A stretch of DNA of 6,982 bases from Terriglobia bacterium (GTDB taxonomy: Bacteria > Acidobacteriota > Terriglobia > UBA7540). The DNA lies in contig JALHUF010000229.1 in NCBI GenBank assembly GCA_022866195.1, forward strand, positions 1 through 6,982, written 5' to 3'. The translations under genes were made by a program, and so were the position numbers. The notes beneath the pieces were generated by a model. That model did no database searches, was not told the DNA's origin, and saw nothing but the letters and a program-made list of their open reading frames with translations. Shown here piece by piece: positions 5,269 through 6,982 of this stretch (its first letter is position 1; every line of letters begins with the position of its first letter).

Positions 5269-6303
5269 ATGGAAACAGGCGCACGATTTCCGGTGGGCAA
5301 ATTACCTCCCCGGGTGCTCGAGGCGCTCCTCGCGCGCTGCCCGGTTCCGAGAGGCGCCCGGCTGATTCTCGGCCCGCGTTTCGGCGAAGACGCAGCAGTC
5401 ATCGACCGGGGGCCGACATACCTCGTTGCCAAGACTGACCCGATAACTTTCACCGCCGAGCGCATCGGCTGGTACGCCGTCAACGTCAACGCTAACGACA
5501 TCGCCACCCTTGGCGCACGTCCGCGCTGGTTCCTCGCCACGCTGCTGTTACCGGAAGCGCGAACCAGCTCGGCGTTGGCGCGGAGCATCTTTGACGATGT
5601 CCTGCGCGCCTGCCGCACGCTGGGGATCACGCTCTGCGGCGGGCATACGGAAATTACCGCGGGCCTTAGCCGGCCCATCGTCGTGGGACATATGTTGGGC
5701 GAGGTGGACAAGTCGAAACTCGTCCGGAAAGAATCCCAACGTCCCGGCGACCTTGTGCTGCTCACCAAGGGGATCGCACTGGAGGGAACGGCCATCCTGG
5801 CGCGGGAAAAAGCCACGCTGCTGGCCCGCAAACTCGGAAGGGGCATCGTGCGTCGCGCTCAGCGGCTGCTCTTCCGCCCCGGCATCAGCGTAGTCCGGGA
5901 AGCCTTGCTGGCCGTGCAGCACGGAGAAGTCCACGCCATGCACGACCCCACCGAGGGGGGACTCCTCTCCGGCCTTTACGAACTGGCGCGAGCCGGCGGC
6001 GTGGGCTTGCGCGTCTGGAAGGCAAAGGTTCCCGTGCTGCCGGAGACGCAGGCATTCAGCGAAGTCCTCGGGTTTGATCCCTTCGCCCTCATCGCCTCGG
6101 GCACGCTGCTCCTGGTGGTGAGCTCCCGGACAGCCGGGGGCGTTCTCCGTGCCTTCGCGCGAAGGGGAATCGCCGCGGCAGTCATTGGCGAGGTCTGCCG
6201 AAAGGATGCGGGCGTTCAGGTGCTGGAGCCAGGGGCCTGGAGGACGACGCCCCTGCGCGTCCCGGCGCGCGACGAACTCGCCCGCCTGCTGGAAGGCGTC
6301 TGA
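5269..6303 (+). CDS. AIR synthase-fold protein, HypE/ThiL-like
   Basis: The product is 344 residues. It belongs to the PurM/AIR synthase-related ATP-binding superfamily, closest by eye to HypE-like proteins. GPRFGEDAAVID (35-46) and AKTDPITF (54-61) are followed by NVNANDIATLGARP (72-85), with metal and ATP-binding aspartates. GGHTEIT (124-130) and MHDPTEGGL (224-232) lead into the C-terminal domain. True HypE ends in a conserved PRIC-type cysteine that carries the thiocyanate group for hydrogenase cyanide ligands; this protein ends ARLLEGV with no terminal cysteine, and no hydrogenase genes are nearby. Genuine hydrogenase maturation is therefore unlikely, and the reaction is unknown, probably ATP-dependent. 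ATG 5269 is chosen because it is the first start after the -10 at 5254-5259 and gives normal family length; there is no well-spaced ribosome site, so the message may be leaderless. The longer open frame back to 5074 would run antisense through kdsB and is not credible. Confidence 0.88.
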   Translation: METGARFPVGKLPPRVLEALLARCPVPRGARLILGPRFGEDAAVIDRGPTYLVAKTDPITFTAERIGWYAVNVNANDIATLGARPRWFLATLLLPEARTSSALARSIFDDVLRACRTLGITLCGGHTEITAGLSRPIVVGHMLGEVDKSKLVRKESQRPGDLVLLTKGIALEGTAILAREKATLLARKLGRGIVRRAQRLLFRPGISVVREALLAVQHGEVHAMHDPTEGGLLSGLYELARAGGVGLRVWKAKVPVLPETQAFSEVLGFDPFALIASGTLLLVVSSRTAGGVLRAFARRGIAAAVIGEVCRKDAGVQVLEPGAWRTTPLRVPARDELARLLEGV

Positions 6304-6680
6304 GGCCGCGGCCGGATCCTGACCGCCGGAGTCGTACATGAAAGTCAACGTCGGGCGGAAATAGCACCTTTCGCCCTGCGGGAACCTCACTGTACCGGCA
6401 GCTGTCGCGCCATGAGCCACGGCGTTCGGCACGGTTGTCCCCGTGGAAATTGGATTGAAATTCTATTTGTGCTATAGTACGGACTTCGCGCGAGATTTGT
6501 TTGCCCGGTTGGTCGCCCTCTGCGGTACGATTCATCACAAATGGAACGGAGAAAGCCCAGGAAATAGGCCGCGCACGTGGGGGGCGCCAGCGACGACTTC
6601 GAGAAGCGGCTTCCCCCAGCACGCCGCTGGGCACTCGCGACCGCCCGGCAGATGCAAATTCACTTTCCTCTGGGAACTCT
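6304..6680 (+). other. Non-coding region upstream of dnaA
   Basis: These 377 bp hold no credible gene. The 5' part is GC-rich. CACGG/CCGTG (6430-6434, 6441-6445) is a small inverted repeat just before the dnaA promoter. An AT-rich stretch at about 6446-6480 is the promoter itself. I searched by eye for DnaA boxes (TTATNCACA and its complement) and found only poor matches with three mismatches (such as TTCATCACA at 6531-6539). The origin is therefore not supported here, though it may lie just outside the window. Confidence 0.6.
6450..6478 (+). promoter_or_regulatory. Probable dnaA promoter
   Basis: TTGGAT (6450-6455), a 17-bp spacer, then TATAGT (6473-6478) preceded by TGC (extended -10) form the best promoter in the window. 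Transcription would start near 6485, giving dnaA an untranslated leader of about 195 nt, long enough to carry regulation. Confidence 0.65.
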
Positions 6681-6982
6681 ATGAACGCCTGGCAAGAAAT
6701 CTTGAATTTTCTCAAGACGCGCGTGAACACCCAGAGCTACCAGACTTGGCTGCGGCCCACGCGCTTTAGCCACGCGGCCAAGGACACCCTGGTGGTTCAC
6801 GTCCCGAACCGGGAGTTCCAGGACTGGATCCAGGAGCACTACGACGGGCTCATCCGCGAAGCCTTGGACCAGTTGCGGCTGGGGTTCCAGCAGGTCTCTT
6901 ACGCATTCGACGAGAGCACCGAGCGGAAAGTGCCCGAGAACGGGGAGCCAAAAGCCGTGCAGGGGAAACTGGATTTTGAGTC
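6681..6982 (+). CDS. dnaA: Chromosomal replication initiator protein DnaA, N-terminal part (3' end outside window)
   Basis: DnaA binds DnaA boxes at the origin, melts the DNA with ATP and helps load the helicase. The frame is open from ATG 6681 to the window edge, giving 100 codons with no stop. Residues 1-80 match DnaA domain I, which binds helicase and regulators: AWQEILNFLKTRVNTQSYQT at 3-22, then TWLRPT (22-27), DTLVVHVPNREFQDWIQEHY (36-55) and IREALDQL. From about residue 83 the charged, low-complexity part (STERKVPENGEPKA) is the usual domain II linker. The AAA+ and DNA-binding domains lie beyond the window. The start is supported by the family N-terminus and by a weak GGGA 5 nt upstream. 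It is transcribed in the same direction as the AIR-synthase-like gene but has its own promoter. Confidence 0.93.
   Translation, partial: MNAWQEILNFLKTRVNTQSYQTWLRPTRFSHAAKDTLVVHVPNREFQDWIQEHYDGLIREALDQLRLGFQQVSYAFDESTERKVPENGEPKAVQGKLDFE

Noticed and set aside
5548..6432. Minus-strand open frame of 294 codons
   Set aside because: It is antisense to the AIR-synthase-like gene, which has clear motifs; the translation looks like a shadow.
6531..6539. TTCATCACA as a DnaA box
   Set aside because: Three mismatches to TTATNCACA and no cluster of similar sites.
6541..6567. Eight-codon mini reading frame in the dnaA leader
   Set aside because: No ribosome site, and so short a frame occurs easily by chance.
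6443..6769. Plus-strand open frame of 108 codons
   Set aside because: It runs through the dnaA promoter and into dnaA in another frame; the DnaA frame has clear family sequence.

Overview
The window reads as a piece of a GC-rich, Gram-negative bacterial chromosome. kdsB shows that the organism makes a Kdo-containing lipopolysaccharide. The dehydratase-activase-like genes and extended -10 promoters of the TGC-TAnnnT kind would suit an Acidobacteriota or similar anaerobe-related lineage. That taxonomic guess is inference and is not fixed by any marker visible here.

Layout, left to right. (1) Bases 1-2395 hold two overlapping plus-strand genes of the BadF/HgdB-type acyl-CoA dehydratase activase family. 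The first is the C-terminal part of a DUF2229 protein whose start lies outside the window; the second is a complete HgdB-like gene that starts inside the end of the first. (2) Bases 2485-2715 hold a small DUF433 (VapB45-type antitoxin-like) gene with no recognisable toxin partner. (3) Bases 2796-4230 form a compositionally different, less GC-rich two-gene segment. One gene encodes a 301-residue membrane-anchored protein whose N-terminal half looks like the dCTP deaminase/dUTPase fold with altered active-site positions. The other, convergent and overlapping its 3' end by 51 bp, encodes a 154-residue protein that looks like a winged-helix DNA-binding protein. A perfect 12-bp palindrome sits in the promoter of the second gene. 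(4) Bases 4231-4438 are non-coding but rich in inverted repeats. (5) kdsB is on the minus strand (4439-5188). (6) A short divergent promoter region (5189-5268) carries a REP-like inverted repeat and overlapping -10 elements pointing both ways. (7) A HypE/ThiL-like AIR-synthase-fold protein is on the plus strand (5269-6303). (8) A 377-bp region contains a good promoter. (9) It leads into the first 100 codons of dnaA (6681 to the window end), which runs off the right edge.

The housekeeping part (kdsB, AIR-synthase-like protein, dnaA) shows that the window lies beside the replication initiator gene. No convincing DnaA boxes are visible upstream of dnaA in the part shown. The least explained part is the low-GC pair at 2866-4185: a predicted nucleotide-binding domain tethered to the membrane by a coiled coil and a C-terminal anchor, next to a possible regulator. 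Its function is unknown. A nucleotide-sensing, stress or defence role is a hypothesis only.
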